A stretch of 64,000 bases of DNA from contig OW285196.1 in the NCBI GenBank assembly GCA_935421135.1, positions 3,949,001 through 4,013,000 on the forward strand. The letters are read 5' to 3'. This stretch comes from Bugulina stolonifera (lineage: Eukaryota; Bryozoa; Gymnolaemata; Cheilostomatida; Bugulidae). The stretch's first letter is position 1, and each line of letters begins with the position of its first letter. Below are positions 23,690 to 35,844 of this stretch, one piece after another. Both the position numbers and the translations under genes were made by a program. The notes below the pieces were generated by a model. That model was not told the origin of the DNA, ran no database searches, and saw nothing but the letters and a program-made list of their open reading frames with translations.

Positions 23690-23905
23690 GCTGAGATGTC
23701 ATCTACATTATTTAATATTGAAGTTTCTTCCACTCAACACCGAAGTCGGCATTTAGTTGTCCCAGCCACACAGCTTCTTTAGTAGCCATAAGCAAAGCGA
23801 TATATTTTGCTTCCGTAGTAGATCGGGCCACTGTAGGTTGGTGTTTTCTTGCCGATACTATACGGATACCTGAACTCAGAAAAACGGTCCCAGTAGTTTA
23901 ATGTC
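23690..23905 (-). pseudogene. Ty1/copia RNase H fragment
   Basis: The minus strand encodes QPTVARSTTEAKYIALLMAT and continues KEAVWLGQLN, the C-terminal RNase H signature of copia polyproteins (usual form ..QxTVALSTTEAEYxAL..KE..WL). Only this short stretch is left; flanks on both sides are unrelated. Confidence 0.8.
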
Positions 23906-23999
23906 TGCGATCATAGTCGTCACATCACAGCTATCATCAGCTACCATATCTCTAGTGCCCATGGGGCACCTCGATGCACGTTGGGCAGCAGCCGTGTGT

Positions 24000-25500
24000 C
24001 CCAGTTGAATTTAAATGTATGTATGTATGTAGGTAAGAAGTGGGTGAACCAATAAAGTATTTTTCCTACATAAACCGCATTAGGAAGAAACCTTCACCCA
24101 ATCCTGTGTAGCCAGCCCTTTGATTGTCAGAGTCACACTGATTCCTTTCTCTATTTATTTTATCAACTGAAACTGCAACCCACCATCACATGCAATGGGG
24201 AAAAAACTTTCAAAATGCAGGACCATGATAAATTTACAAACGAGATTGCCTACGTGTATAGTGTATACTGTGCATTCCGTATACTGTCCACCTCTGTAGG
24301 ACATACATGGACTTGAAATGTTTTATCATCAAATTCAAGATGCCACGGAGTGCTGAAATTTATAACAAACATTCCGTTTAGTTACCAGACTATGTTTTAG
24401 TATTGGTGATATGCCAATAAGCGTAACTTTTACCCATGGGGTTGGAGCGATGTTAGTCTACATAGTTTTAGTGACGGGGGGGGGGGGGGGCGTTTTTGGG
24501 GATTGGGCTCATCTATTCCTTGCCTAGACTAGTGAGCTTCCTTCATTTTGTAAAAGGCTATTTCATCACTACTTAAACATTCTCAAAGCTTACTCTCTGG
24601 GTTTAGTGACGGAGCTGGCAATCATTCTGGTAACGCTTTGTAGTTTTTCCTGGTTCCAATCATCGGAGCTCTTGATGATCAATTAGTTTTCCTCATAAAA
24701 CCTTAGCCCAGACTCGTGACATGCCACCAGTCTGGCCTCTGAGACTATGATCAAATATGACAAAATGTGAACAAAGCTTACTAATAGGGCCTAATAATAG
24801 TGTGGTGGGCTAGGCCACACGCCCCTGAGGAGTTGCCAGCAGGGATGTGTCCCTGTTGCCATGCAGGCTGGCAACATGTTGCTACATGCTTAGACTTTTA
24901 ATACATGGCACATTCAACAAATAAATTCGAGAATATGACTTTTCATTAGGCCATGTTATTAAATTTTTCCAGAGTGGAATATTGTTGTTAGTCAGGTTAT
25001 GATTGCTCTTGTGGTGTGATGTGAAATAGCTGCTCAGTCTTGCGTACAAACTCTTGATCAGAAGGACAACCAGGCACTTTGAAGAAGTGACACATTGGCC
25101 AGTGCAAAACTGACCATTATGCAATTTTGAATGTTGTTAAATCTCCATTCAAGGGATGCATGTTTGGATTTTTTTCACATGTAACAGTACGCAGATTGTA
25201 TTCAAATGCAAAACAGTAAAATCATTGTAGTAGTACAAGGATGTATAAATGTTGGGAATTACATTGTAGCTTAGTTATGGAGTTCTCGTATTACATGGTG
25301 TATAATAATGCTATGCACCCCAAACACATGACGCTATGATATATAAAATTTTTTTAGCTAATCAAGTTAAATTCAGCTAATATCTTAGTAGATCAGAAAA
25401 TTAAAGAATTCAAACTTCTTGTTTACACTGACTGTAGTCACTATAAAATGGTGTCTCGTGTTCATACCTGCTTCAAACTTGGTTGCCTGACGGTGAACGG
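24000..25500. other. no gene seen; contains a poly-G run
   Basis: A (TGTA)n seed at about 24016-24034 and an uninterrupted G run at about 24475-24490. Short open frames only, none with a motif. Confidence 0.5.
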
Positions 25501-25921
25501 AACATTTGGATATTCAAACTTTGTCATGAGTTTAAATCTCTCAGCAGTTTCTTATAGTGAGCTGACTTTTCTGAATATGTTGAATTGGCTGTAGTAGAGC
25601 TCAAAGCCAGGGGGTATGTTGGGTTGCAATATCCATAACTTCTTTTGTCACTTCTCTTAACAGTTTTCATAGCTTGCTGTCTTGAACTATTACCCGTTCG
25701 TGATAGTTGAAATAAATTTATGCGGGCAATTGGGGTAAATATCATTCAAGAAATGAAACAGTATAATGTCATAAGTGTCATAAGACCCGCAGCAGACAAG
25801 GATATTGTACAACATATGTTATCCATTACACAACATGTCTCTGCTGATTCAATTCTAAATACTGTATTTATGCATGTACATCTATGTATGTGTTTATCAC
25901 ACTCACCTAGAGCCATCCAGC

Positions 25922-28800
25922 TTAGGAGTGGCGGGGTCCACTGCAGCTGATCGAGATAAGCTTTTGGAAACTGAGGGTGATTCCATCACAAACTATAATA
26001 TCTTGTTCTTGCATAGCATTATCACTGAGCCATTGCACTGGGGATAGTTCATGGTAGTCTATACCATCAGCAGAATTCATGCCAGCAATATTTCTCATTG
26101 CTTCATGGACAGTGGCACGGTGAAGCATGGTCAATGTCCATTTTTGTACTGCTGCTTGTTTTTTTGTGAAACCTACAATACCACCTGTAGACTTGGAGTG
26201 GCGGTTGACTGTCTGCTCAATTGCTTGATCACAGGCAATGCTGGTGAAAGGATGATGATGTCCTGTTTGGTATGTGAACCCTCCTGGCTGTCGAATCTCA
26301 TTATCTGTTGTTGAATGTGTTTTGGGCAGCATTTTCATTTCAGAATAATACAGAGCACCATAGCGAGAGTAATTTTGCCGACCGTATGCAAAAAACCATG
26401 GTAGCATGTTTCTGATACAGTCAATGTGAATGGACCAGTTACTTCCCCTTGTAGCTCTGATAAATGTCAAGCATAAGCTTACCATTTGTATGTATGACCA
26501 CCACAGTCTAAATGTTGGCAACCTAGTTGCATTGATGTCAACAAAATCTTGAAGTCTTTCAAAAAAAGAGCTTGTATCAGTTTGCTGATATCGTCTGGTG
26601 ACCCCAATTCATGGGTTATCTCTTCAAACTGACGTGCTTCATTCTCTGATAGTGATTGCGAGAACTTTCTGAGTAAGATGTCATATAGCGCTTCCATTAG
26701 CAATTTATGAGCACGGATAGATCTGTTGTAACTGTGGCCATTTAGAACACCTTTCATGGATCCCTCTGCGACTATCTGTGACTCTACTAAAAGGTCTTGA
26801 AGGCCGCTGTCTGCAAACCGCTTGCCAATTACAGCTAGGAATGTCATAACTGTGTGAACTTCACCCAACCGAAGGACTAGTCGTTGTTGAAGTATTGGAT
26901 TTGTAAACCTTATTTGTTGAGCTTTACTGTAGATGGCCTGATCAAAAACAATTACAATTACATTTTTTTCAAATCTTTCAGCAATATCTAGACTCTTTTG
27001 CAAGATGTGATTAACTGTATCCAGATCAGTAGGCGGTGACTCAATGACTGGAAGATAAGCCAGGCTAGAGAGTGGTGCAGATTCGGAGCATCATATGAGC
27101 TTATTAAAGCCTGTCCAGTTAGGAACTTCTACGTTGTTCTGATGATGGGCTAAATGATAAGCAAATTCAAATAGGTCAGTCTTTAACTGCACTATATTGC
27201 CTACTTCTACATTGCTGAGGTGATGTTCGGTGGGGGCTGCCTGGACCTTTCTCGCCTTGCCTCTTGGCTCGTAGTTATCTGCTACATATGGGCATGCTGC
27301 TTGCTGCCGTAGCTGAATCATAATGCCATTAGTATGGTGTGATGTACCAGCTCCTGTTTTGGTTTCCTCTTGGAAATGAATGTTGTCCCAAACTAATGTT
27401 AGCAATGGCTCGTAACTAAAGTTGGGAGGCAATGAGTCTGCTTGGTTCAATGATTCTTCAGCTAAGGAAGTCTCAAATGTTAAAATTGAATCGTAGGAGG
27501 CACAGTGACCTAACCGATGCAGCAGAGTTATAACTTCTTTAGAGCTAGTTATATGCTTCAATGTCAACCCCAAACCAAGGCCTTTAGGAGTGCAAAGTTT
27601 GTTTTTGGAGAGGTTCATTGTGTCTTGACAAATGGATAGAATTTTGACATTTCCAGCTGTAGCCAAATCATTCTGTTCTGGGAATGCAAGAGATTTCACC
27701 AACTCAACCAACTCTTTGGGAACAGAACGTTCAAACTCATCGGTGCTAAAATCTCCATTATAAAATAAAAAATTATACATCTGTACATGATAGTAAGTCT
27801 AGAACCCCAATACATAGATTTGCTAGACTTATACATGTAAATGTGCAAGACCTACACTAGGAAAAGATAGACTACTTGCCTGAACAACTGCATGTCTGGG
27901 TCTTCCTTTTTCCTCACCATGTTGGCAAATATCCGTCCCAGCTTCGATAGCTTGTATATTTGTTTTCCCTTCATGACTTTCTTTTTTACAATTTTATCAC
28001 AGAAAATGTTATATGTAGATTCATATATTCTTGAGCTGGAAGCACTATAACAATATAATTAACATTGTAATAAATACAATGCAGACCCAGACATTTACAT
28101 TAAAATTACACTGTAGTCCATGTTTTACTCTCTACTACCTACATGTATGTAGTAACATCATGTAAGTAGTACGTTGGCTTATTCTGACCGTGCAAGCAAT
28201 TAGGAGGCTGCTCACAAATGGAAAAAGAGGACAGTGTCACCTGCTTCAAAAGCTATCTACTTTTGTTTGGTCCTGCACCTACATGTACCACTTGTAGCAA
28301 AGCAGATCAAATATTTATATGAATTATTAATGACATAAGCAGCATGATTGATTAAAGATTATTTGAATAAATGGTGAAACACAAAAAGAGAATATCAAGA
28401 GACAGTAAAAACTTCTTACTTTAATTCTTGCTTTTCTTTCTGCTTTGGGTTCTGAGGTTTGATGTACCTCCGGTGGTATGACACTTCTATTGCTACACAA
28501 TCCCAGTTGTGAGTAATCCAATTATCCTGCTGTCATTCTTAGCTTGAGCTGCATTTAGTAGTGCACCTACAATGTACAACACTACAGTAGAATAATATAA
28601 AATAGATTTCACTTGTACACGTTTTATAAATGCCCCAGTTATTGTAACTAAGTTCTGGAGTTTCCCTTACCTGCAGACAGAGTCTGTGCTTGACTCGTAG
28701 GCATGTTAACAGTCTTTCCATTTTTTCTAACATATCTGTTTTCTTTCTGACAAATTATGCAGATTTTAGGTAGCACTTGGGACCCACTTCTCAGGAGAGA
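25922..28800 (-). pseudogene. intron-bearing uncharacterised mobile-type gene, disrupted
   Basis: Exons read on minus: 28800-28671 (Cys motif CIICQKENRYVRKNGK, ends SAG), 28548-28420, 28044-27876 (YNIFCDKIVKKKV) and a long one from 27780 down past 26000. Phases agree across the three introns. The long exon contains FDQAIYSKAQQIRF, LGEVHTVMTFLAVIGKRF, SYNRSIRAHKLLMEAL, LPWFFAYGRQNYSRY, IACDQAIEQTVNR and STGGIVGFT. I recall this order from large multicopy families in cnidarians and sponges (possibly catalogued as DUF6589-like); function unknown. Damage: a frame change near 28500, an in-frame TGA at 27093-27091, and a frame change near 26540. A possible donor follows at about 25910, so a 3' exon may be missing. 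Confidence 0.65.
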
Positions 28801-29049
28801 CTTGGAACGTAGAGAAACTGATGAAGGCTAAATTTTTTTAATTCAAGTCATTATCTGTACATACCACACCCCTTTCAACTAGACAAATTAAAAGTTTTGA
28901 CAAGCAAATATGTCCTGGATAACTTTCAATATTTGCCCATATTGCTAGTAATAACCATGTGCTTTAGGATATTATATGTAAAAATTAGCACAATCTGGGA
29001 CATTATTTATAAAAGGCAAAAGACTTAAAAAAGTATAACAATATCAACT

Positions 29050-30040
29050 CACTCTAAAGATTTACGTGAGTAATCTAGACAGAGAGGATCCGTTTGGGTG
29101 ACAGGGCTCTCTTGATGGCCTCTGCAACATAGGTCGCCCTGGGTGCTGGGTAGGTCAGCCTTTCCACCACAATATTCTAGAAGGTGTTCGCTAACTTGAC
29201 CTCTTTCAGTTCCTATGACAATTGCTAGTTGCTCCATTTGCTGCAGTCAGTGAGCTCATCTGCTGAGGCTGCATATGTGAACTTCCCAGTCTGACTTGTA
29301 TACATTTGACCATATCATTTTGAGCGTACTTGCTGAGGTATGTAGCATAAGTACTCGCTTTTGCTGATTCAAGATGTTGATGCAAGATAGGATCATGTCT
29401 AGCATGACTAGCAACAGTGGCTTTAAAGTTTTCCAGGTTTACATAATCCTAGTTGTCAATTGATGGTGCACCATCATCACGGTGTCCACAAAGGTTAAGT
29501 CCTCTCTCTATGCAATATTTCATTACATTCATAATCCTAACAACCACTTCCCTATTTTGTTTGGCTTTTGCGTCACCATTTGCAGTAAGTTTTTCAGTGA
29601 TGGAAGCAGTTTTGTTTGTGTGTATGCTGGTGAAGTTTTCCACCTTAGTCTACAAATAATAAATTAAGATGGATTTAATGAACAATATTTGCCAAAATAG
29701 AATACCCTATCAAGGTGCTAAATGCTATACATGCTAGGTATTAGGCATTCATCACGACATTATTGACCACCTGAGCAAAATATCTATATGGCAATCTTGC
29801 CACAGCTTCCATATATGTTTGAGTGGTGCGTTTTCTGACTTTCTCCTGCAGTCCCTTCCATTGATAAAATGGTTCAGTCACCAATGGCGATACTGGTGCA
29901 ACCATGGGCCGCCATAACAGGAAACGGCTTACATGGTAGACAAATACGCCATCAACTTTTTTACTGTAGCCTATGCAAGGAAGAGAAATAGCTTCAACTT
30001 GGCTATTGAACACTGCGGCACGTAATGCCATCTTCATTTT
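29050..30040 (-). pseudogene. hAT-type transposase with TTF-like finger, decayed
   Basis: The upper part (30037-29750) resembles the TTF-type zinc-finger region of hAT-like proteins (PLVTEPFYQWKGLQEKVRK then YMEAVARL) although expected cysteines in GVFVYHV are gone. The next part (about 29655-29330) begins after an acceptor-like TTTGTAG and reads NREVVVRIMNVMKYCIERGL, then LCGHRDDG, the hallmark GHRDDG block, an in-frame TAG, NLENFKATVASHARHDPILH and YATYLSKYAQNDMV. It is a defective relative of the THAP12/ZMYM1-type hAT class. The catalytic core beyond is missing or unrecognisable. Confidence 0.65.
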
Positions 30041-30494
30041 TCTTCTCCAGAAAAGGGCGTGAAGGAAATTTATACCTGTGCGTAAAATATACAGTGTATG
30101 TAAATGTATGCAGCGCCTTTGGAATTAGGAAACAGTATGCCTGTGTAACACATCCATAGACAAGGAAACATTTCACAATGCAGTGCAGTGCAAAATAGTA
30201 TAACAACTTTCACTGTACTCATATTTCAGGTATGTCTGGAAAGCTCTTTATAAGTTTCAACTTTTCCGCTGCACTAATTGAATAATTTCCAACTGATATG
30301 TCAATATCAGTATGATCTAGATAGAGACACAACCTTGTGTATACAAACACCATCACCATGCAGTTGGAATCACTAATATAACATTAAAATGGTAATAGTT
30401 TCTGTTGGTAAGGAAACTATGCCAGATACCTATAACACCTCCAGCTGATGGCTAGGCAGATTACCTATGTAGGAAGTGCTACCCATCTGTCGTA

Positions 30495-31010
30495 CTGCAA
30501 GCAGTAGTTGATGGGCACTACATTTTCAGGGATGTGTATGCTAATACAGCAGGAGCAGCTCAGGACCGTACTGTTTTTGCAAGATATTCACTCTCTCAAT
30601 ATTATGCCCCTCCATATTCTTGGCGATCCGGCTTATGCGCTGTCAAACTTCATTATTAAAGGTTTTATTGGACGCACCATTGCTGCTGAACAAGAGTTTC
30701 AATGTCTATCATTCCAGTGCTAGGATGTGTGTCGAAATCGCATTTGGTAAATTATAATCACAATGGCGTATGCTCCAACCAGGTCCCATTGGTCATCACT
30801 TAGTCTTGCATACTGCACAATATTATTGTGAAAACTTGCGCAAGCCTATTTTTTACCATGAAGTAAACTTCAATGCATTTGCTCAGCCGGACACAGAGCC
30901 AACAGCCAGAGTAGAAAGCCGGCAGGCGGCAGGTGTATCAAAGACATGCTTGCAGCTACACAGCCCTTACAAAACTCTTTTTGATGAGATCAATAACCCT
31001 TTCTAGTGTA
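30495..31010 (+). pseudogene. PIF/Harbinger transposase fragment
   Basis: Plus strand, three frames: VDGHYIFRDVYANTAGAAQD (about 30506-30565), then LGDPAYALSNFIIKGF (about 30619-30666), then ARMCVEIAFGKL and a tail with HTAQYYCENL to the stop at 31006. These are the second half of the DDE domain of HARBI1-like nucleases: the catalytic Asp sits in LGDPAY and the Glu in ARMCVEIAFG. Frame changes near 30600, 30700 and 30755 make it dead. Confidence 0.75.
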
Positions 31011-31194
31011 CTAAATGCAACAGCAGACAACTATCCCTATACTTCATGTCAGGTTTATGTATGCTAATCACTGCAACTTGTCCGTCAACTCCATGGCTTA
31101 TGAGGCTTATTCTGTTCTATCTTTTCAGCATAAGAGGTAGCTTTAAGGCTTTTCCACTTGGTGTTCACTTGGGTACCAGTATATTTAAAATGCT

Positions 31195-31315
31195 GGTTGA
31201 TGGCTTCGGCTAAATCTCTGAAATAGCTTCAACTTTCTTTGGGTCCGGCTTAATGCCTTCTCCATTGATTAGATGTCCTAGAAACATCACTGAGGCCATA
31301 ACAACATGACCCATG
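31195..31315 (-). pseudogene. Ty3/gypsy reverse transcriptase scrap
   Basis: The minus strand reads VMASVMFLGHLINGEGIKPD, then PKKVEAISEI. This is the thumb-proximal signature of Ty3/gypsy reverse transcriptase (FLGHxxSxxGIxPDPxKVxAI). About 40 residues are left. Confidence 0.75.
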
Positions 31316-31619
31316 AGTGAGTAATAATAGTTGAGTTCATTCTTTCACAAGCTGCTTTAGTTTTCTTTTATTTCAGAATAAGCAACGTGATCCACATAAT
31401 ACAGTCAAGAAGTACAGAATAGAGTAAAAACTAGATAATCAGTAGAGCAGTGAATATAGGGTGTTTCACCTGCTGCACAATTTTCAAAATCGTAAAGATT
31501 GTGTCATGATGAGTACAGAAACAAACTGAAACGTGTTAGTATTTTGTTTTGGTATGATATTCTTTGATGCATGGTTCAAGGCAATGAGCTTTTTGGCAGT
31601 CCACACACTAAAATTGAGT

Positions 31620-32230
31620 TTCAACACGCTTACCCTTGGATGATCACACAGTACAACGCCGCGTAGAGTACTGTTTGCACTGTGTGGAAGATAAGTGCTG
31701 ACAATCTGATGGGTGTATCTAAAGGTGCCTGATTTAAATCTAATGCTGCATCAGTGCTCAGGTCAAGGAACAGTTGCTTCAGGAAGTTGTACAAGCAATG
31801 GTTACGGCTACTAACACCAGCCTTTTGAGACCAAAGTATATGAGCATTTAAAAAAGTCAAGTAGAGCTTTTCTCTGGAAAGGGTAGTGGGCCATCATTTG
31901 ATCAGATAACTCAACACCCCCTATATTTCTGTTGTAATCACAGACACTCTCACGCTTGGAAATATTGGTAGCCTCCCCTCTACGTTACACCACTGTCATA
32001 TCGTTGTTATGGTTAGTGGATGTCATCCACACATCCCTTTTATTGTGCCATCTAGTCAACAAAATTTTACCTCTTCTCACACTCTCCACTTTTGCACTCA
32101 CCATGCTATGCTTCAATTTTTTAGGCTGCTTTAGCTTCTTTGGTTTTCCTTTTCTATTTGACTTGATTGTACCAACTACATTATTAGTAGCTGTAATTTG
32201 TTCTCTAGCTGACATGACATGCATATAGCA
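31620..32230 (-). pseudogene. piggyBac transposase C-terminal half
   Basis: Open stretches 32224-31985 and 31860-31630 with a broken link between. Visible: NRKGKPK, ILLTRWHNKRDVWMTSTNH, then VCDYNRNIGGVELSDQM with the conserved GGV(D/E)xSDQM block carrying the last catalytic Asp, YPFQRKAL, and LNAHILWSQKAG ... LYNFLKQLFLDLST. These are in family order. At least one frame change (near 31860) and stops show decay; the N-terminal half is absent and is replaced upstream by a copia fragment. Confidence 0.8.
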
Positions 32231-32770
32231 ATGTTATAACTGAACTGAACCATGACAAGGTCACATATGCAATATTGTTACAAGCAGTGATATCATATAA
32301 TTGTGTACTGTACAATTTACACTATTGTGGATTATCTTTCCCCAACACTCCCTAATCCACTATCAATGAAACCAAACCAAGTCCGTCTCTCAGTTTTTTC
32401 AAATATCTCTGCGTACACTGGTTTGGTGAGTAAATCAGCTAACATCTCGGGTGAGAGACAATATTCTAGACTTTGTTGCTTTCAAGGGACTTCATCTCGT
32501 CCTCCATTGCACTTTGGCACTTCTCTCTATCCTCTCTATCTAGGGCATCATCATAGCATCGAGGCTCGGATTGAAGGCATTCAAACATATTCGCTCTTTC
32601 TCCGTAGTACTCGGTCTGCTTCCTCTCTCAAGATGATCTTCTTAGCTGAGGCTGGCACTTTTCACCTATTCTATCAGCGCTCTCTGTCTGATCAAAGCTT
32701 GTTCTTGTCTCCTTCTGAACTTGATCAGCCTCCTCAACATATCCAGTCTGAATCTAATCAAATTTAGCAA
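32230..32770 (-). pseudogene. Ty1/copia remnant with large internal deletion
   Basis: The minus strand reads a pre-RT region with YYGERA, then SEPRCYDDALDREDREK and AMEDEMKSLESNKV, the start of copia reverse transcriptase. Within about 15 codons it passes to EMLADLLTKPVYAEIFEK, which normally lies at the far C terminus after RNase H. Nearly the whole RT and RNase H are deleted. A purine-rich stretch followed by TGTTGGGGAAAG at about 32350 may be the 3' LTR start, cut short by the piggyBac remnant. Confidence 0.7.
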
Positions 32771-33254
32771 CTTGGCTATAAAGGACCCTTTTTCTCATCG
32801 GATCATACAGCCTATGTTAGTGCTGGGCCGGCTTGCTAAAGGGCCCTGTGAATCTTTGATCACAGAGCAGGGCCGGTATTATCGATTATGCAGGTTCGGT
32901 TGTTGGGCCATCGGTATTGGGAATGCAACTCCGGTATTGACTCACCGGTATCTAGACATGTCGATACTGCCGGTTTTTATAGTGAACAAAAGCTTTCTAG
33001 AGAGGAGTTATCACCCACTAGCAAACTAACAGACAGATGTTTGATATTTCTCAAATGCAAATCCAACAACACTGAGTTTGGCACGTTGAACTGCGCATTA
33101 ATTGTACGTTATACCTGTACAATTAATATTTTGTTGATAACCATAGTAATAAAATAAAGATAGTTGCAAAATTCAAGTATAATAAATATTTTTATCAATG
33201 TGTAGTGCTGAAAATATGTGTATTTATACAAAGGTAACAAACAGAACTGTGCTA

Positions 33255-35430
33255 CTTTTTAAGCAGCAGCTGCCACCTGTCCATTCTCGTCAGGTTGAGG
33301 ATTAAAAATAATAGTTCATTGACACGACTAGGCTTAAGGGAACATCTCTTAGCAGTGATGATATTTCCTGCTACACTGAAGTCTCTCTCTGATGAGCAGG
33401 ATGTTGCTGGCACACACATATACTTTAAAGCCAGCTTGGCCAGTCTCGGGAATGTGGCTGTTTGCTCGCCACCAGTCTAGCGGGTCTGAAACATTGACTA
33501 TGGGCAGGCTAATATACAGGCTAATTTCCTTTTCTGTCAAAATCTCAGTATGTGTGGCCACCATATCATCTTTATCCAGCTCTGATAGAAGAGCATCTAT
33601 GCCACCACTGCATGGGTTTGCCTTTTGTTGTTCAGGGACAGCTTCAACACAGCATAGTAAATGACATAAATTAAACAACAGGAAAAAGCGACATGAAGCC
33701 TCTCTACTCTACACATCAAAATGAACCTTGTATCAAAGGAGATTTCTTACCATTAGTGCTGGCTTCATATAGTTCAGCTGCCTCTTCCTTGATTGCAGCC
33801 TCTACTCTAGCCGAGAGTCTTGTTTTGTACTTCGGGTGGGGAAATGTGCACTTTTTCAAAAAATCCTGCGCATGGGTCGCTCCGTAGTGGTCTGCCATGT
33901 AGAGGTCAATGGCAAACTAGATTTCCAGTCAGGGCTGTATCGGTTGGCTGCACTGCCATGCGATTACGGATCAGTGTTAGTGTTGGCAGAACATAGCAAA
34001 TGGTAGGTGTCTGGTCACCTACAACACAACATCAAATTGTTCTAAACAAAAGTGTGAAATCCTGAACTGGTATGCACAAAAAGTTAGTTCAGAGGCACGC
34101 AATAGGTAAATTTTTCGAACAATTTTAGAAATCAGCAGCTTCAAAACGCTAATAAGTATGTCTATTAGGTAGCAGTACAAGGCTTACATACAACAGGCAA
34201 CACAAGCCTTGTTAACCACCCTCCGCCCAGTGTCCACCAATCCACCTGTAACTCACCAGAGAGCAAGTCTGTCAGTGTGCTGACTGGACGCAGAGCCTCC
34301 AATATTGAGTTCAATGACACAATCTTATCATTGGTCAGCAAGAGGTGTGTAGATTTATAGTCTTCAGTGAGAACTTGTCGCATTGCTTTCTCCTGCTCCA
34401 TGAATCTTTCTATGGCAGCATAGGTTGATCCCCAGCGGGTCTCGCACACGTTCTTGAGCACATGCTCAGCAATACCAAGCGATTTCTGGATAAAATTATG
34501 GGTAAGTAACTGCACAGGCCACAACAAAACAAGAACATCATGGTGACCAGTATATCAGATTAGTACATAGCCATGATGGTGGAGTGTTCAGTAAAAAACA
34601 GGTACAAACGAGTTAATAATTGCAGTTACTAACCTTTTTTCAATGCTTGCTTCTTTTTATGAGAACGTGCGAAGTGCTGAATCACTTTCTTCAGTGCGTC
34701 AATCGCCGGTTTGACCTCTCCCTCATTTGTCTTAAATGATTTTCTTACTGCCAAATTAAGCCGATGACCAAAGCACTGCACCCTTGTCCAACCTGATTGA
34801 CAATAAAACAAAGTATGCTATTTCGTACTACTCTAACACTAGATACTAGATACAAGTTTCCTCAAAGCATTATGGTAAATATGTTAAATTTTGACATTTG
34901 AATTTTGTCACTGGCTGCAAACACCTTAATTAATTAATTCAATCGATGCTACCGTTTTTACTCTTTGCAAAACAACCACGGGGCGAAAAGAAGTGTGCTG
35001 CAAAAGGAATATGCTATAGCCTGATTTCATTGCTAAAACCTATATAGTTTCTCCGCCAACAGTCTGTTACTCAAGAGATGAACTACTGTTTTAAAGTAAG
35101 AAGACAATACTTACCCAGTTCTTTCACAGCCTTTACGTTGTTGCTTGCATTATCTGTGCTTAGGGCCACTAGTCTCCTCTCCTCTAAATTCCACTCGGAT
35201 AAAACAGATTGCAACTCATTTCTAAGAGTTTCAGCTGTGTGGCTAGCTGGGACGTGGAGAACCTTAATGATGTATGCATGAGAATTTTTCTTGGGCACAT
35301 TAGGTATTATCATAGCAGCATTTGATGAATAGAATGGTGATATTATAAAAGATGCATACATGTAAGTGCTCAGCCCCAAGGTGTACAAAAACCATTTGAG
35401 ACAAGTATCGACCCTATAGAAGTTAATCAT
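33255..35430 (-). pseudogene. hAT transposase (ZBED-like) with intron-like gaps, frame-broken
   Basis: Minus-strand coding blocks, in order: 35300-35115 (HVPASHTAETLRNELQSVL, VALSTDNASNNVKAVKELG), 34791-34636 (WTRVQCFGHRLNLAVRKSF), 34515-34250 (KNVCETRWGSTYAAIERFM), 34020-33730 (TICYVLPTLTLI, YMADHYGATHAQDFL) and 33650-33260. The last holds the hAT dimerisation region: ISLYISLPIVN, DPLDWWRANSH, SERDFSVAGNIITAKR. The junction 35115/34791 joins perfectly through GTAAGT and CAG. Other joins do not keep frame, and frames change near 33915 and 33400. The BED finger was not found. In animals such genes are transposons or domesticated derivatives; this copy looks inactive. Confidence 0.75.
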
Positions 35431-35844
35431 GAATCAAAACAATGGATTTCCCAATTTGACCAAAGAAAGCATGGAATTATACTCGGCTGTGATTTAAACC
35501 AAGTGGCTTTCTAGAAGCTACAGCAGCACATTGTTCAACAAAGTTAAATTGTGTTTCAGCTTCATAGAGTTAGGGAGCACCAGCTTGCATCAGGACCTAC
35601 TAGAATGGAAAATGTAATTTATAGATTTAAAAAAATATTTGATGGGTGCTATATATAGACAACACAGTGCACAACAGCTTTAGGGAAAATTATAAAATTA
35701 AAATATCTTGAAAGTTGGATAATGAAATATGAAAATAGTTCACCGCTTGCTACATTAAAAATACTAAAATGCATAATAGTAATTACTTTTGTGAGCTTGT
35801 TGTTGGCAAGTACAAATGATTATGGGTCTGGTACAGTAAAAACA

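Noticed and set aside
24475..24490. G run as G-quadruplex or regulatory site
   Set aside because: Uninterrupted G runs also occur at about 665 and, as 42543-42553, in the gag relic; they look like slippage products and may have assembly length errors.
29453..29667. Two plus-strand frames of 60-68 codons
   Set aside because: Antisense of the hAT-like block that carries GHRDDG; no support of their own.
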